Source: Sarocladium kiliense (lineage: Eukaryota; Ascomycota; Sordariomycetes; Hypocreales; Sarocladiaceae). Taken from it: a stretch of 64,000 nt of DNA. The translations under genes were made by a program, and so were the position numbers. Shown in pieces: positions 10,395 to 22,229 of this stretch. The notes beneath the pieces are model-generated. The model had not been told where the DNA came from and searched no databases. It saw only the letters and a list, made by a program, of their open reading frames with translations. The stretch covers positions 2,542,001 through 2,606,000 of the forward strand of contig JAUZTG010000041.1 in assembly GCA_030734395.1 (NCBI GenBank). Reading direction: 5' to 3'. How positions within the stretch are numbered: position 1 is the stretch's first letter; every line of letters starts with the position of its first letter.

Positions 10395-12900
10395 CTATCG
10401 GAAAATCCGATCACAGAACGTGTTGATCTCATCCACGTCTTCTAGATCTCCAATCCAGCTCACGTACTGATCAGGCCGGACAACCACGACACATCCTCGA
10501 GTAGGATCAACCCCATAGCTTGCATACGCCTGCCCATGCCCTTCGTGGTATGAACAGTCGTCTACGAAGACCTTTCCATAGTCCCAGCCGTATTCTTCAG
10601 AGTAAGGGTGAAAGACTTCCGGTAACGAGAGCAACTCAACTTTGCCCCGGGGCGAAGAATGGATGGTGAGAACTTCGAAAAAAGCGGCCAGGTTTTGATC
10701 CGCTCCAGGCTTGTGACGGTGCAAGAATGAGCTGGAGGAACTCAGTGCATTGCCAAGTGCTGCTAGCCGAGAGAACTGGGAAGGATTGAGCACGTCTCCG
10801 GCAAAGACGACAACCCGCCAGGCCCCCGTGCTCGGCATCAGTTCTTGAATATGCCACGGCCGGGCATCTGACTGGTTCAGAACCTTGCAGCTTGGCATTC
10901 GCATTCCAATGGGAATCTTCGGAGCGAGTTCCTGTTTGCCAACGGGCTTGGTGGCAACCCCTGTTCCATTCGAGCTTCCGTTGGAGTGGTGCTGTTTGGC
11001 GACAATCATGCTTTCACCGTAGTCCACTGCGCAGCCACTGGCGAAGAGGTTGCCCTTCTCAAAGACTTGCTTGAACGTTTTGAGATCTATGCCCTCACTA
11101 TCCATTATGTGCGTGGCAGGGCGGCCTGAGAAGAGCCTGGAGAACCGTTGGTCGAATTCGATCAGCTCTTTAGCGACTTGCTTCCGCTCAGTAGTGTATG
11201 TCGTGAGAAGCGATCGCTTCGCCCACCCTTTTGCGACAGAAGCCACCTTCCACCCCAGATTGAATGCTTGAAAGATAAGTAGTTAGGGGCGTGTGCGATG
11301 CTAAGGAAGGGATCACACTTACTGTCATGCATACTGATGTTCATGCCCTGGCCAGCTTTCGGGCTGTGTGTGTGCACTGCATCGCCAGCAAGAAAAACGC
11401 GATCGTGTGCATTGAACTTGGAGCCCACTCTCTGTCCAATGCGATATGCGGTCCACCAGTGACAATGCTTGTAGCTGAGCTTGTACGGAGAGAGGACCTT
11501 GTTGGCGGCTTCCAGCAAGGTCTGCGGTGTGATTTTGTAGCGGTCGATCTTGGCAATATGATTTGTCAGTTGATCGTAGTCAATGAGAAAACGCGAGTTG
11601 ATCTTGAGTCACGTACAGCTTTGCCGTTCTCGTCGACCTCGGTGACCTGGATGTAGAGCCTGACGTATTTGCCCTCCCGAGGAATGACCATCATGCTTCC
11701 AGAAGCCGAGTGAATGGCGCAACGATATCGGATGTCGGCTGATACCTGGCGTGAGCAATGGTTCCTGGAGTATTATTAAAGAGGTTTGAGACTCACGGAA
11801 GTCCGTGATGGGAATCACATCGAGCACGCCCCTATCTCACATAGTCAGCTGTGCAACTGGGCAGCACGGAGAAGCGACAATACTGACCATATGTAATCTG
11901 TTTGATCACCTTCCATCACGGATCCAATTTGCCGCCGGGTCCACGAGTGTGCTCCGTCACAGCCAACCACATATTTAGCAAGGACCGTCTCCAAGTATGT
12001 CCCTTCGGCGGCTTGCGCGTTCCTTAATAGTTCGTCCGTAGTGTCCGCTGCAAGATTGCTTCTGTAGAGTCCATTCGGAACCGCTGGCTCTCCCGGGATC
12101 GGCGGGTCTTGGGACTCGGTAGGGGGCTTGGGTAAGCTTCGCAGAGTCACAGAGACTGGGTAATCATCACTGTCAACCTTGTCGACATCAATAGTGAGAG
12201 ACTCTGGCATTACACCATATTCCACTTTGATATCACTGAACTTGCCGATGTACTTAAGAAGATGGTCCTCAATGCGGGCTGGTAGCCGGCGGTGTGATCA
12301 GTCATGGTGTCGGACAGTTACGAGGATGTCCCTAGTTACCTTGATGGAGAGTTGCTTGTTGAAAGCGACTGAGACCAGGCAATGTATCAACAATGCTGTC
12401 AGATCGGTATAGCTTGCCGCTGTCGTCTGGGTTCTTGACTACGGTTAACAGTTGCCCTGAAAGAATGTGTAGACAAAGGCCATTACCCAAAACCGAATCT
12501 CCAACATGTGGTTTGCTTCACGCCAAATATCTTGGCCGAATCCAAGAGAATCGAAGATCTACCCAGACGTTGGTAAGTTTTCAAATCCCAGAGTAATCCT
12601 GCAATCGGCTTACCTCGAACGTCCTGCTCTGTAGACCATCTGCCTGTCTGGGCTCTTGTAAGCAATGGGAACATTCCAGTCTCTCATGTGACCGCGTCTC
12701 ACCCGCTGTTGATTCTGTCAAATCGTTTGTCGACAATGCGAGTTTTAACGCCTAGACGAGCCATCCATGTCGCAAGCATCAGACTGAGGCTCACTGGTTC
12801 AGCGAGGTTCAATATACGAAGTGTCTGGTTGATAGACTGACCCTGAAGGCCCAGACCCGATGATCAGGACGTCAACCTTGGATTCGACTTGGGAGCCCAT
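10395..12900 (-). CDS. FAD-dependent phenol 2-monooxygenase family enzyme
   Basis: NAD(P)H-dependent ortho-hydroxylation of a phenol or resorcinol is the family reaction. Ten exons: 12900-12842, 12783-12703, 12647-12614, 12558-12487, 12433-12340, 12278-11888, 11831-11797, 11738-11617, 11548-11323, 11266-10395. All phases agree, giving 661 residues, a normal length. The FAD-binding GSGPSG is at residues 15-20. The DG motif VVGCDGAHSWTRR is near 225-237 and the GD motif FLAGDAVHTHSPKAGQGMN near 350. NISMHDTFNLGWKVASV spans the last intron. The C-terminal 200 residues form the thioredoxin-like dimerisation domain of phenol hydroxylases. It is divergent from a Zn2Cys6 regulator across 562 bp. I infer that it forms the di- or trihydroxy-aromatic ring consumed by the intradiol dioxygenase at 26.3 kb. 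Confidence 0.92.
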
Positions 12901-13462
12901 TGTGTAAGGTAGTCAGGGTGATCAATAGAGAGGTTGAGACAGTCGATGAGTATGATTGAACTTTTCTTGCGCAGCACTTACTCCCAATCGTGTATCGCTT
13001 CTTATTATTAACCGCACTTTACTTATTGCCAATTATACATGACCTTTAAACTTGTGCAGCTCAGTCTCAACATGCGGAGGTTCCTATTGGACCGCGGAGG
13101 TTCCGGGCCTGTCTCCAACTCGCTGCTCCACGTCTCCGCGATGCGCATCTTGTTTAGTGCAAGCGTCAGATGTATAATAGATCCCACCAGCTATAACCAT
13201 GACCCACCTTGGTACCAAGGGCCCAGATCTGTTGGAGAAAGCCCTGGGTCCGTAGTAGCTTACCCTTTTCATACGTTAGCTTAGCCCCTAGAGGGTCAAT
13301 CAGCAGAGAAGGTTGGGGTTATAGGGAGTGGCCCACCCTCTGCCCCCCGCATTTCACCTCCCCCCCGGATCTGCTGGAATGGCTTCAGACGTTCTTCATG
13401 ACTTTGCATTTGACAACCCGGCTTTCAAAGGTTCCTGCAGCTGAGCTCCCCGCTGATCCGAT
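12901..13462. promoter_or_regulatory. Divergent promoter, phenol monooxygenase / Zn2Cys6 regulator
   Basis: A 562-bp region shared by the two genes. It carries two copies of GCGGAGGTTCC (annotated separately) and, further right near 13131-13140, a TCCGCG in the opposite orientation. CGG triplets of this kind are the half-sites of Zn2Cys6 proteins. Confidence 0.6.
13074..13104. promoter_or_regulatory. 11-bp direct repeat, candidate Zn2Cys6 binding site
   Basis: GCGGAGGTTCC occurs at 13074-13084 and again at 13094-13104. The starts are exactly 20 bp apart, about two helical turns, so both copies face the same side of DNA. Each contains a CGG triplet. The location between an enzyme gene and a divergent regulator suggests auto- and target regulation (inference). 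Confidence 0.5.
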
Positions 13463-16210
13463 ATGGCCGACAACGTGCCCAGAAACATAGCTGTTGCTTC
13501 TACTACAACAAGGACCGTTCGTAAGAAGGCTACCGAGGCATGTGGGCGCTGTCGGGAGAAGCGGATCAAGGTGAATTTGCTTCTGGGTGCTCCCTGGATG
13601 TCGCTGACCGTAGACGTAGTGCAATGGCCGCCAGCCCTGTGACCAATGTGACAAGAAGGGGGTTCCATGCATCTTCGCCTTTGCACCGTCGGCTTCGCCA
13701 AGTGGACAGGAGGTTCTGGTCGAGTGCGCTGCCCCTCGTGTTGGAGCGAATATGTCCTTTGAGACCAATCTCAACTAACGTCCTTGAAGAAAACTGGACC
13801 TTGTTCTGCACCGACTAGACAGAATCGAGGCGGAAATGGGCCGACAAGCCAGTGTCATCGCCCGCACTCCCGATCTGAACCTGCAAAGCCAGACCAGATT
13901 CCCCCGCGAGAGGCGATCGAGCGGCGTTGCTCAGCTGAACGAACAGACTGGGTGTTTCGAATACTACGGTAGGCTTGCCTCGAAACCTTTGGACCCATCA
14001 TCTCAACTTACATCTAGATCCTAGGACAAACCTCGACTTTCATGATCGCTTCTTTCTTGGACAAACGGGTGAAGCAACTCGACCATGTCTTCGAGGGCAA
14101 TCCGCCAGCCAAGCGGCCCCGAAACGATCTAACCGTTGCGGAACATGCACCTAATGGCGAAGGCTCCGACAGCCTGGGCTTGGAAGACCTAACAGGCTTC
14201 TGCGACTACGTCATGCCGTTGAATGACCTCCGTGGCCATCGATACCTGCGTGAAACCATTACTGATCGACATATCGATAGCTTCTTCCGCACCATCCACA
14301 TCTTCCTCCCCATCCTGGACCCCGTGGCGTTTAGGACAAGATATGAGTCGCTGAGGCAGCTTTTCGGAGATCGAAGGCTTTTCCTCGCTACTCTTGACGA
14401 CCCAAGACGACCGCAGTTTGTCTGCTTGCTGTATGCCGTGCTTGCACTGGGTGCGCTGTATGAAAATGAGCGAGACGATAATTCTTCCTGGGCTTCTTGG
14501 TACTTCGCAGAGGCGCAAGAGATGCTAGGACGTTTGTTGAACTCCAGCAATATCCAGCTTGTCCAAGCTGCCACTTTCCTGGTTTGTACATCCACACTTG
14601 TTTATCTTGTAACTCTTCCCTGACCAGCCTCTCAACAGGGCGCTTATGCTCAGCATACAATCAAACCCAACTGTAAGATACTACTGCGATCTTCTCCCGA
14701 CCGAGGCATGGTCTGACGAAGTAGTGGCATATATCCTTAATGGTATCGCGACTCGATTGGCATTCTCAACCGGGCTCAATGTTGAGTCGTTACATTCATC
14801 ACTCGGGGTCGATGTTCAAGAAGCAAGGCGCACGTGGTGGGTAATTTACATCCAGGAAGTCGAACTCAGCCTTGATGCTGGCCGTCCCATGTCTCTACGA
14901 ACCTCGGAAATGAACATGGAGTATCCTACTGTGAAGGTATGCTCGCTGTAGTGCTATCGCCGACTACCTCACTGACATTGGTCGAGCTTCCCGAAAACGA
15001 CGAAGATGTGCCAGAGTCGGCTCAGGTAGCATTCATACGGTACCTAGCGGAATTTGCCAAGATCATACGAAGAATTATCAAACTGGTACTACACCGCTTT
15101 GGATTTAACAGCGTGCCCAAGCTTATCACTTCTCAGTCTGCCGAGTCCGCCGAGTCAGCTGAGCCGAGCTCACTGAAGCTAGACCAGAGAGAATCGTTGC
15201 GTCAGGAAGTGGAAGCTTGGAGGGCTTCGCTTCCACGTTACCTTGCCTTCCCTGAGGTTACCGAGGATGCTTACAACAGCTACGACCCGGCTTTCTTGTA
15301 CAACTGGAAAGCAAGGCAGCAGAGTAGCCTTCGAATACGTTAGTGTCCCCGGATGTCTTGTGGCAGATTGCTGACACTGTTTGTAGACTATGATCTCGCA
15401 AAGATCATTTTACTCCGAGGCGCCGTCCTAAGGAAGCCTTTCGATCGTCACGCCTTGAACGGCCAACCATTGTCTAAGCTCCACCAATCGTCATATCTAG
15501 ATGCAGCCAGGGACACAATACGGCATATACATAAGCTGTTCACATTAGCTCCAGGTCTGAGGCGTTGGAGTTACTACTGCTTCTATTGTCTGCAGTCTAC
15601 GCTTGTTCTTCTGCTCAAGGTAGCCGACGATCAGCATTCTCGGCATCGTCAGAGGTACGCCAGGAACCAGCCCAACCCACTGTCGTCCTTAGAGGCAGAC
15701 CGCAAAACTGTTGAAGAAGACCGGAAGATCTGTCAGCTTGCTATTGAGGTTTTCGAATTCATCGAATTGAAAGCTTCGCGGCGCTGTGCCGATGTTGTGC
15801 GCCAGTTCCTCGAAAAGAGGTCATCGCCAGGCCGAAGAAAGCGATGCGCGGAGCTCTCCACACCGTCATCGCTGATATCGAGGCACGCAGAGCTTCCTCA
15901 TGACGGGGCGCAATCCAGAGTTCCAAATGGACCGAGCGGTGCAGAGAGTGTGGGGAGTGTTGACGGCAGCAGCTCAACCTCACCCCAAGTTTCCTTGAAC
16001 GGACTCCATGACGACCTATTTGATGCCTTCTACAGGAGTGACCTGGCTCCGGAGTTTAACTTTGGACAGCCCCCGCAATTCGTTGATGCTGACGGTCAGA
16101 GGAACTCATCGTTAGACACAAGACTAGAAGGGCTAGTGACTGATGACTGGATGAGCGGTAGTATGCCTGCTTGTGACAGCTCTCGCCCGTCAGATTGGGC
16201 GATTGAGTGA
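13463..16210 (+). CDS. Zn2Cys6 transcription factor with fungal-specific TF domain
   Basis: A likely pathway regulator of 789 residues. Exons: 13463-13570, 13620-13723, 13790-13968, 14025-14581, 14639-14672, 14725-14936, 14987-15338, 15387-16210; phases agree. The zinc cluster (EACGRCREKRIK then CNGRQPCDQCDKKGVPC) is split by the first intron. The second intron has a strong CTAAC branch site and rejoins a heptad-like coil VLVEKLDLVLHRLDRIEAEM. The Fungal_trans domain shows IDSFFRTIHIFLPILDP, GAYAQHTIKPNLAYILNGIATRLAFSTGLN and EARRTWWVIYIQEVELSLDAGRP. The C-terminal third (after about residue 600) is low-complexity and may contain an unrecognised intron. Divergence from the phenol monooxygenase suggests that it controls this cluster. 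Confidence 0.87.
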
Positions 16211-16457
16211 GGGCTTAGGTTGCATCACGAGGGAAACTGAAACATGTTTTGATCTTGCAGAATGTTCTTGTTTGGTCCAAGATCCGCTCACGGCTGCGTG
16301 TGCTCCTGTATTAGGTAGCTTGGGAGTACAACATATTTCCTTCTTCTTCTTCGCATATATGCTTGAACTAAGATCTTATTAGGGGCGGCGACAATGCAAG
16401 CGCAGGTTGATTAGAACTAATTTCTGCAAAAACACAATCAACAATATACAGCGCCAC

Positions 16458-18325
16458 TCAAGCGTCGTGCCGGACATCCGTTGCATTTTCCAAATAGATA
16501 ACCTTCGCTGCTTTCTGTTCCTCTGCAATCTGAACTTCGACCGGAGCGTCAATGTGCTCCTTGAACTCTGCGCGCGGGTCTTTGAGGAAAAACGCAACTA
16601 CCGCAAAGAAGACCTGTCAGTGATACATGAAACCCATGGTTGAGGTAAGTGAAACCTACTGATGACACCGGGTAGGCAGAAGCAGGCGGAAGCAATCCAG
16701 CAGTTCCTGAAGGCTAGTGCATACGCTTCCAATTGACCACCCTGAGCCGCGGCGATAATCTCAGCAGTGGCACCAGGGACCTCGGCCAGAGCGGCACTGT
16801 CCTGGCTAGTAATGGCAGCAATTAGGGCACCAACAGACGTTTCCGGGAGGCCAAGAGAGACAGCAGCCGCGGCAATCTTGTCGGGGAGCTCGCTGGAGAG
16901 GGTGTTGTTGAAGATGGCATTATTGATGGCAAGGCCAATTACACCGCCGATAGACCTTGCAATAGTGATAAGACCAGAGACCAGGGCGATGAGCTCCGGC
17001 GGGGTTGTTAATTGAGCAGCAACCATGAAGGTTGGGGTAATACCTCCAAGTCCAATACCGGCAAAGATGATGTAACCCCAGTAGTTGGCCTCAGGGGTTG
17101 ATGTTGTTGTGGTTGCCATGAGGATGTTGAAAACATTGAGGAGAGCCAGAGACACTACGCCGGGGATACGAACCATTCGGAACCTAGTTGATACCCAGCC
17201 AAAGAGAACTGATGATATGCAACCAAAGATGAAGAGCATACCAAAGGCCGCACCTGAGATAAGCATATCACTTCCGGTAAGCATGCCAAACTGATGGGCA
17301 AAATAGTTGTTGGCTGTGAAGAAGGATATGCCGTCAATCCACACAGCTAGGAGCGCAATTGTTGTATTACGGTGGTTGAAGACGGCATGGTTAGCAACGC
17401 CTGAATTAGTATGTTAGCGGCGTCATTTGATCGAGTCTCAGAATACTTACCATCCTTCTTGATAAGGACTTCATACAAGATGGAAGCGATGATAAGGATC
17501 ACTCCAATGACAAATGGCGCGATGATATGGACATCCGACCAAGAGTAGGGGTTTTCAGACCAGGCAAGTGCCAGAGAGAAGAGGGTCAATCCCGGCGCTA
17601 TGAGGGCATAGCCGATCCAATCGAGCTTTCCGAGTTTCTGCTTCAGCCCAAGGGTGACCTGTTCCTCTCTTGGAGGCGGCGAGTAAGCGAAAACAACGCC
17701 AAGAAGCGACAGGCCGAAGAATGCGGCCACAACATAGAAGTAGATGCGATAGTTGTCGAGGTTATTATACCGGAGAAGAACACCGCCGATCAACAGGCCG
17801 AGAAGCCCTCCAATGCTAGATGATAGGTTAATACTGGCCTGGGCAATCGGCCGCTGGCTCCTTGGAAGCACTTCGGAGGGCACGGCAAACAAGATGGGCT
17901 GGCAGCCGTAGTTGACGCCCACAAGTATGAACCCAGCAATAACAGTTCCAAGATTGGCCGCACGAGCAATCATCATGGTACCAGCGAAGCCAATTGCAAG
18001 AAGTATAACAAGAAGCCACTTCCGGCCCCAATAGTCGGCCATCTGTGACACCGGGAGGCATACCGCGACGGAGAGGAGGTTGATAGTCTGATTAAACCAC
18101 ATATTTTTAGAGGAGTCGCCGAAAAATGACCCGATGGACGGGGCGAGAAAGCCGGAGCCGATGATAATGGTTAGCTGGGAGAAGTAGACGAAGCTTATGG
18201 ACTGGTTGCTGTTAGCCTTGCTTCTATGCTTTAGGGGCCTGCAATGGGGAACATACAGTAACAACGATCCAGGTTTTGAGATGGACCTTGACAGGCCGTC
18301 TCTCTGTGATCGATTCCTCATTCAT
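16458..18325 (-). CDS. MFS transporter, TRI12-like
   Basis: A proton-driven transporter of 566 residues with about 14 hydrophobic segments. Exons: 18325-18257, 18201-17451, 17400-16660, 16597-16458. The short first exon encodes the cytosolic start MNEESITERRPVKVHLKTW. Family marks of the TRI12/siderophore-type group are GFLAPSIGSFFGDSSKNMW, SQMADYWGRKWLL (the loop 2-3 motif), GVNYGCQPILFAVPSEVLPRSQRP and AGIGLGGITPTFMVAAQL. The C-terminus after the last splice reads FFLKDPRAEFKEHIDAPVEV. The last intron skips a nearer AG to keep frame. Inside an aromatic catabolic cluster it could import substrate or export a toxic phenol; sequence does not decide. Confidence 0.9.
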
Positions 18326-19132
18326 GATGATGCAGCCGAGTGCGTTTCGGTGTATGTGCTAGTGCTGGGTGTTGGTGCTTGTGTGGGTCGGAACCGTTAT
18401 GGATCTGACATTAGATCTGGGGAAACTTGGAGAACTTATCGAGGGCTAGAATTTCAAGGAATTGCACCCTGGTAACTGAACTGCCGGCAGGATCTCAGGC
18501 TGCGGATGGATCTGATCAACACTTCCCCTTTGTCGTTAGCTCCGCGGGCGTTCCGGATGGCAGATTGGCTGAGGCTTCCAGGTAGACAGACCGTCCTCGG
18601 TGGGGACCAGGCCCATTGCGCGACTGGGGGGTCTGGGTCAAGGTTCAAGTGGTTGTCTTTACGGGTGGCGCGAACATAATAAGGTAGAAGCTTTGCGGTG
18701 AAGGACACGTCTTGTGGCACCACGCTTGTGGAGCGAAGCTTTTCCCACTGGTGCGTAGACGATGGTATTTACCCCAGTTTTGGCTAGGCCTGCAGAGGCA
18801 GGGATCTTACTCAGAGCTTCAATTGATCAGTCGTTCGTCTCAAACTCGCGCAGTGAGCCTAGCTTATAGAGTGTAGAAGTGAGCTTGTAAGTAAATAAGA
18901 GAAGATCTATAGCAATATATTTCTGTAAGGCTAATCATAGATCTATCGGCGGATTGCTGAACACCGCTGAACACCGCGGCCGCCGCTCCTATATGTAATG
19001 GAGCCAACTGGGAGCCGCATGGTCACGCTCCGATTGAAGACCTCGTCGTTCGTAGCGCTGTGCTATCTTCATTTGTGGAACATAACCCCCAACACGTTCT
19101 ACACATATAATAGAACTGACTTCCGGGGCGCA
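18326..19132. other. MFS promoter and 3' flank of the ThDP enzyme; short tandem repeat
   Basis: No gene seen. A perfect tandem pair of GCTGAACACC lies at 18956-18975, followed by a GC-rich stretch (CGCGGCCGCCGC). Function unknown. Confidence 0.45.
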
Positions 19133-21674
19133 CTACGTAGTCTCTGGCCAGATCGGAGGAACTCTACGCAAATGTAGGGTCAGAAGTTGCCTCACCGTTG
19201 CTCGGAGAGAGAGAAACAATACTTACCGGACTTCAACGACAGCAGATTTCCCACCCTGCACAGTCTTGATAGCCTCCTTCAGAATTGAGTCCACTTGATC
19301 TGGTGTCTTAATGACAGCCCCGTAGGCGTTTCCGGCCGCAACAGCGATCCCGGCATAGTTAGGTGATGGCTCGAAGGAGAGGTTGAGATCTGTATATGAA
19401 GAATTGCACTTGTCAGTCATGCCCAGCTGTTCCTTGCTACGGCGTCAGGGCGTCATAATAGAGGAAATTGCATACCTTTCCTGTCATGTTTCGATGCATA
19501 TCCCTCCTTATGCACGAGCAGCGCTGATACCTTGGGAGCATTCCAGCCACCGTTGTTGAGCACGACAAGGAGAAACGGTATGCCGTAGCGCTTGGAGATC
19601 CAGAAGGCGCTTTCCATTTGAGAGAATAAAAAGGTCCCGTCACCGACGCTGGATCTTGAGTTATAGGGAGACTCTTTACGCGTCAAGAATAGACAGAACT
19701 CACATTGCACATATAAAGTCGTGTGGCTTTGCGAGCTTCACGCCCAGTGCCGCCCCCCCAAGCCATCCCAGTCCACCGGCGCCTGTTCCTAGAAGCCCAC
19801 CTGGCTGTTTCGATCGTCAGAAACGGCACGTAACAGAGGAATACCATCCTGACAAACCTTGGTGAGATTCAAGTGATGAATCACGGGAATGGCATTTGTG
19901 ACAGCCTCCATAACGACGGTGGTGCTCTCGGGGAGATATCGTCGCAGACGTGATACGAAGTATGGGACTCGAACGATTCCATCTACAGCAGGGGACTCCA
20001 GCGACAACAAACTCGCTCGCCATAAGTCATACCTCTTGCGCCTGGCCTGAAAAAGTCCAGCAACATTTGATCGATCAATGTTCTGGCGGTCGAGGAACGA
20101 GTTGAGTTGTTCAAGGGCTAGCTCGCAGGATGCTTTATACCTCCGGTGTGCATTGATGTAGAAGACTATAAATGTGTCAGGGAATTGCAGCATTTCGTTC
20201 TTGGTGGGATCAACCAACGGGACATGTGCTGTTTGAGAGGGTCGACATCAAGATGGAATATTTTGGCATCTTGAGCAGGTCAGTAACTCATCTGGAACGG
20301 CCATAGTCGTCCGTCTTGGCCCGGAGACGAGGGTGATTTTGATCAGGGACAACCGTGGACTCACGTTTAGACGGAGTCCCTTGTGTCGGGACCCAGGGGA
20401 CATCACAATCCAGCACTAGGATGACATCGGCCTCCGACACAAGAGGATGAGTCGACACTGTAACTCCCCTATATGCCTCGTGGCTGCTGCTGATGCAAAC
20501 ATCGGAGCCAATGGTTTCAATGACTTCAATAGGCAGCTTGTCGCAGAGAGCGCCGAGCAAGGGCGGTGCTCGAACGTTCCGACCGAGGTAGCCTGTGATA
20601 ACCAGTGGCCGCGCCGCTCGTATCAGCAAGTTGCCGATTAATTCGATTTCTGAATTTGTTAATTGATGTTCGAATGGATAGCTGGGACGTCTGTACTACT
20701 TGCCAGACTGTGGGAGTGGACAAGGCACCGTGGCACCCCATCTCTCCTGATCTATCTCCAACTTGTTCACAGTCTGATTAAGGTTAATAGGATGCTTGAA
20801 CCATGAGTTAATGGTACTTGCCTGTTCAAGAGCCTCGCGCGAAGCGGTCAAGTACGTAGGCCCTTTGGGATCCGATGTGGCAATCTGAATCGCCCGGTTG
20901 ACGAGCTGCTTGATATTGTGACCGACCCGGACTTCGGCCGTATATCTACAATACTGTCGTACAATTGCAGCTTGATCCGGTACATCTTGAATCCAGTGAA
21001 TGAATCTGAATTCTTGCGTCAGCTCACGCGTCGCTTGAGGTCGAGGGTGTCTTACTCAGTCCGAGACCCCAACATCTCGCCTTCTTGGGTAATGGGACTC
21101 AACCCAGCAAACATCAGAACTGGCACACGACCAATAGACGCATTATGAATGGACTGGCCCATCGCAAGAGTACCGCAATCCACATGTACAATGACACATT
21201 GCTGTCGCATGTTAGTCTTGGGCGCACAAAGGGTTATGTTGATCTTACAGCGATGCCAGTAACTTGGGCGTAGCCCAACGCAGCCGACAGTGCAACCAAT
21301 TCTGAAGGACAGGTAATAATCGTGGGAAGTTTTCTTTTGTCATCTGTTCCATGTCAGTCTGGGGATAGGTTGCTTCACACTTCGAGTTCCAAGACCTGAT
21401 TTGGCTGCTGCCATTGCTTCTAAGAGCGCAGGATGGTCGCTGCCTCTGAAGTCTCATGTTAGCTGTTTCCCAGGCAAAGAACTATGAATGATATGTCTAT
21501 ACAGGTTGACAAAGCAATATCGTGTGCCTGCATCATCTGTTTCTTCTGATCAGCTTGCGAAGCCTTGTCGGATGAGCCGTGACACATACACAGAGCTTCT
21601 AAGAAATTTGATGCCCCTGTGACAGCAAGCTGGGCGGAAGCTGTGTTTCCCGTCATGTTTGGATCTTTATCCAT
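19133..21674 (-). CDS. Thiamine-diphosphate-dependent enzyme (acetolactate synthase/benzoylformate decarboxylase superfamily)
   Basis: Decarboxylation or C-C ligation of 2-oxo acids is the superfamily chemistry. I assemble 14 exons: 21674-21590, 21536-21503, 21445-21396, 21343-21249, 21201-21056, 21005-20822, 20773-20704, 20649-20365, 20269-20219, 20165-19858, 19804-19704, 19648-19476, 19389-19227, 19163-19133. This gives 591 residues. The cofactor-activating Glu is about residue 71 in ITCPSELVALSAALGYAQVTG. The central domain has RPLVITGYLGRN. The ThDP/Mg motif runs from GDG (472-474) to NN (501-502) in VVLNNGGWNAPK. Two introns appear to use GC donors (20821 and 20703). Exon 3 could end at 21381 instead, adding five residues. 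It is divergent from a dienelactone hydrolase. I infer that it acts on an aromatic 2-oxo acid rather than in valine synthesis. Confidence 0.82.
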
Positions 21675-22229
21675 GCTTAGTCGCCCAATGTTGCGTCGTT
21701 CCGTGATCTATGGACTATGGTGTCCAGAGATTAGTTTAGTTAGTTGTATTACGACAAGCAACACCCGTCCACGTAAAGAGCAAGCTAACGCTTTGACACA
21801 AGATCATATTATTCAAGATCACATTAAAACTTCCACGGCAACGCTAAGCAATCTTTTGATATGGGTGGCTGTTGAGAATGTGTGGCTAACCACAACAGGT
21901 GGCTAACAACGAAGGGTGGCTACGAGTAGTGGGTGGCTCTCACAGTAGGACTACATGGCGATCTGCCCAACAGCCACACCCGAAAAAGGTAGCTCACGGA
22001 GATAACTTAGTTAAGTCCCTGTCAAAGTGGGGAAAGCTCAGGTATTGCTCTATCAGTCTATCAATTACCCATGCATCGAAAGAGGAATATATAGACGGCA
22101 TAACGCGTTGCAGGATAATAGTCGGAACACAGTAGAAGCTACCCAAGTTTCACAACTATCACTTCACCCTGCTTGCTAAAAAGTAGTCTCAGATCTCCTC
22201 GTGCCAATTCCCACATCTACAAGGCAAAA
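21675..22229. promoter_or_regulatory. Divergent promoter, ThDP enzyme / dienelactone hydrolase
   Basis: A 555-bp region shared by the two genes. Its centre holds the 17-bp iterated array listed separately. No open frame here has family support. Confidence 0.6.
21865..21949 (+). repeat. Iteron-like array: GTGGCT every 17 bp, five copies
   Basis: The hexamer GTGGCT starts at 21865, 21882, 21899, 21916 and 21933, an exact 17-bp spacing. Four of the five copies are preceded by G. The units read GTGGCTGTTGAGAATGT, GTGGCTAACCACAACAG, GTGGCTAACAACGAAGG, GTGGCTACGAGTAGTGG and GTGGCTCTCACAGTAGG. The hexamer is invariant while the rest drifts, which looks like selection on a binding site rather than a young tandem duplication. 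The position in a divergent promoter suggests a cooperative regulator-binding array (inference). Confidence 0.7.

Noticed and set aside
21344..21380. A 37-bp intron (donor GTGTGA) in the ThDP gene
   Set aside because: Not excluded, but the 52-bp alternative with the donor at 21395 has normal length and the same phase, so I preferred it; the two differ by five residues.
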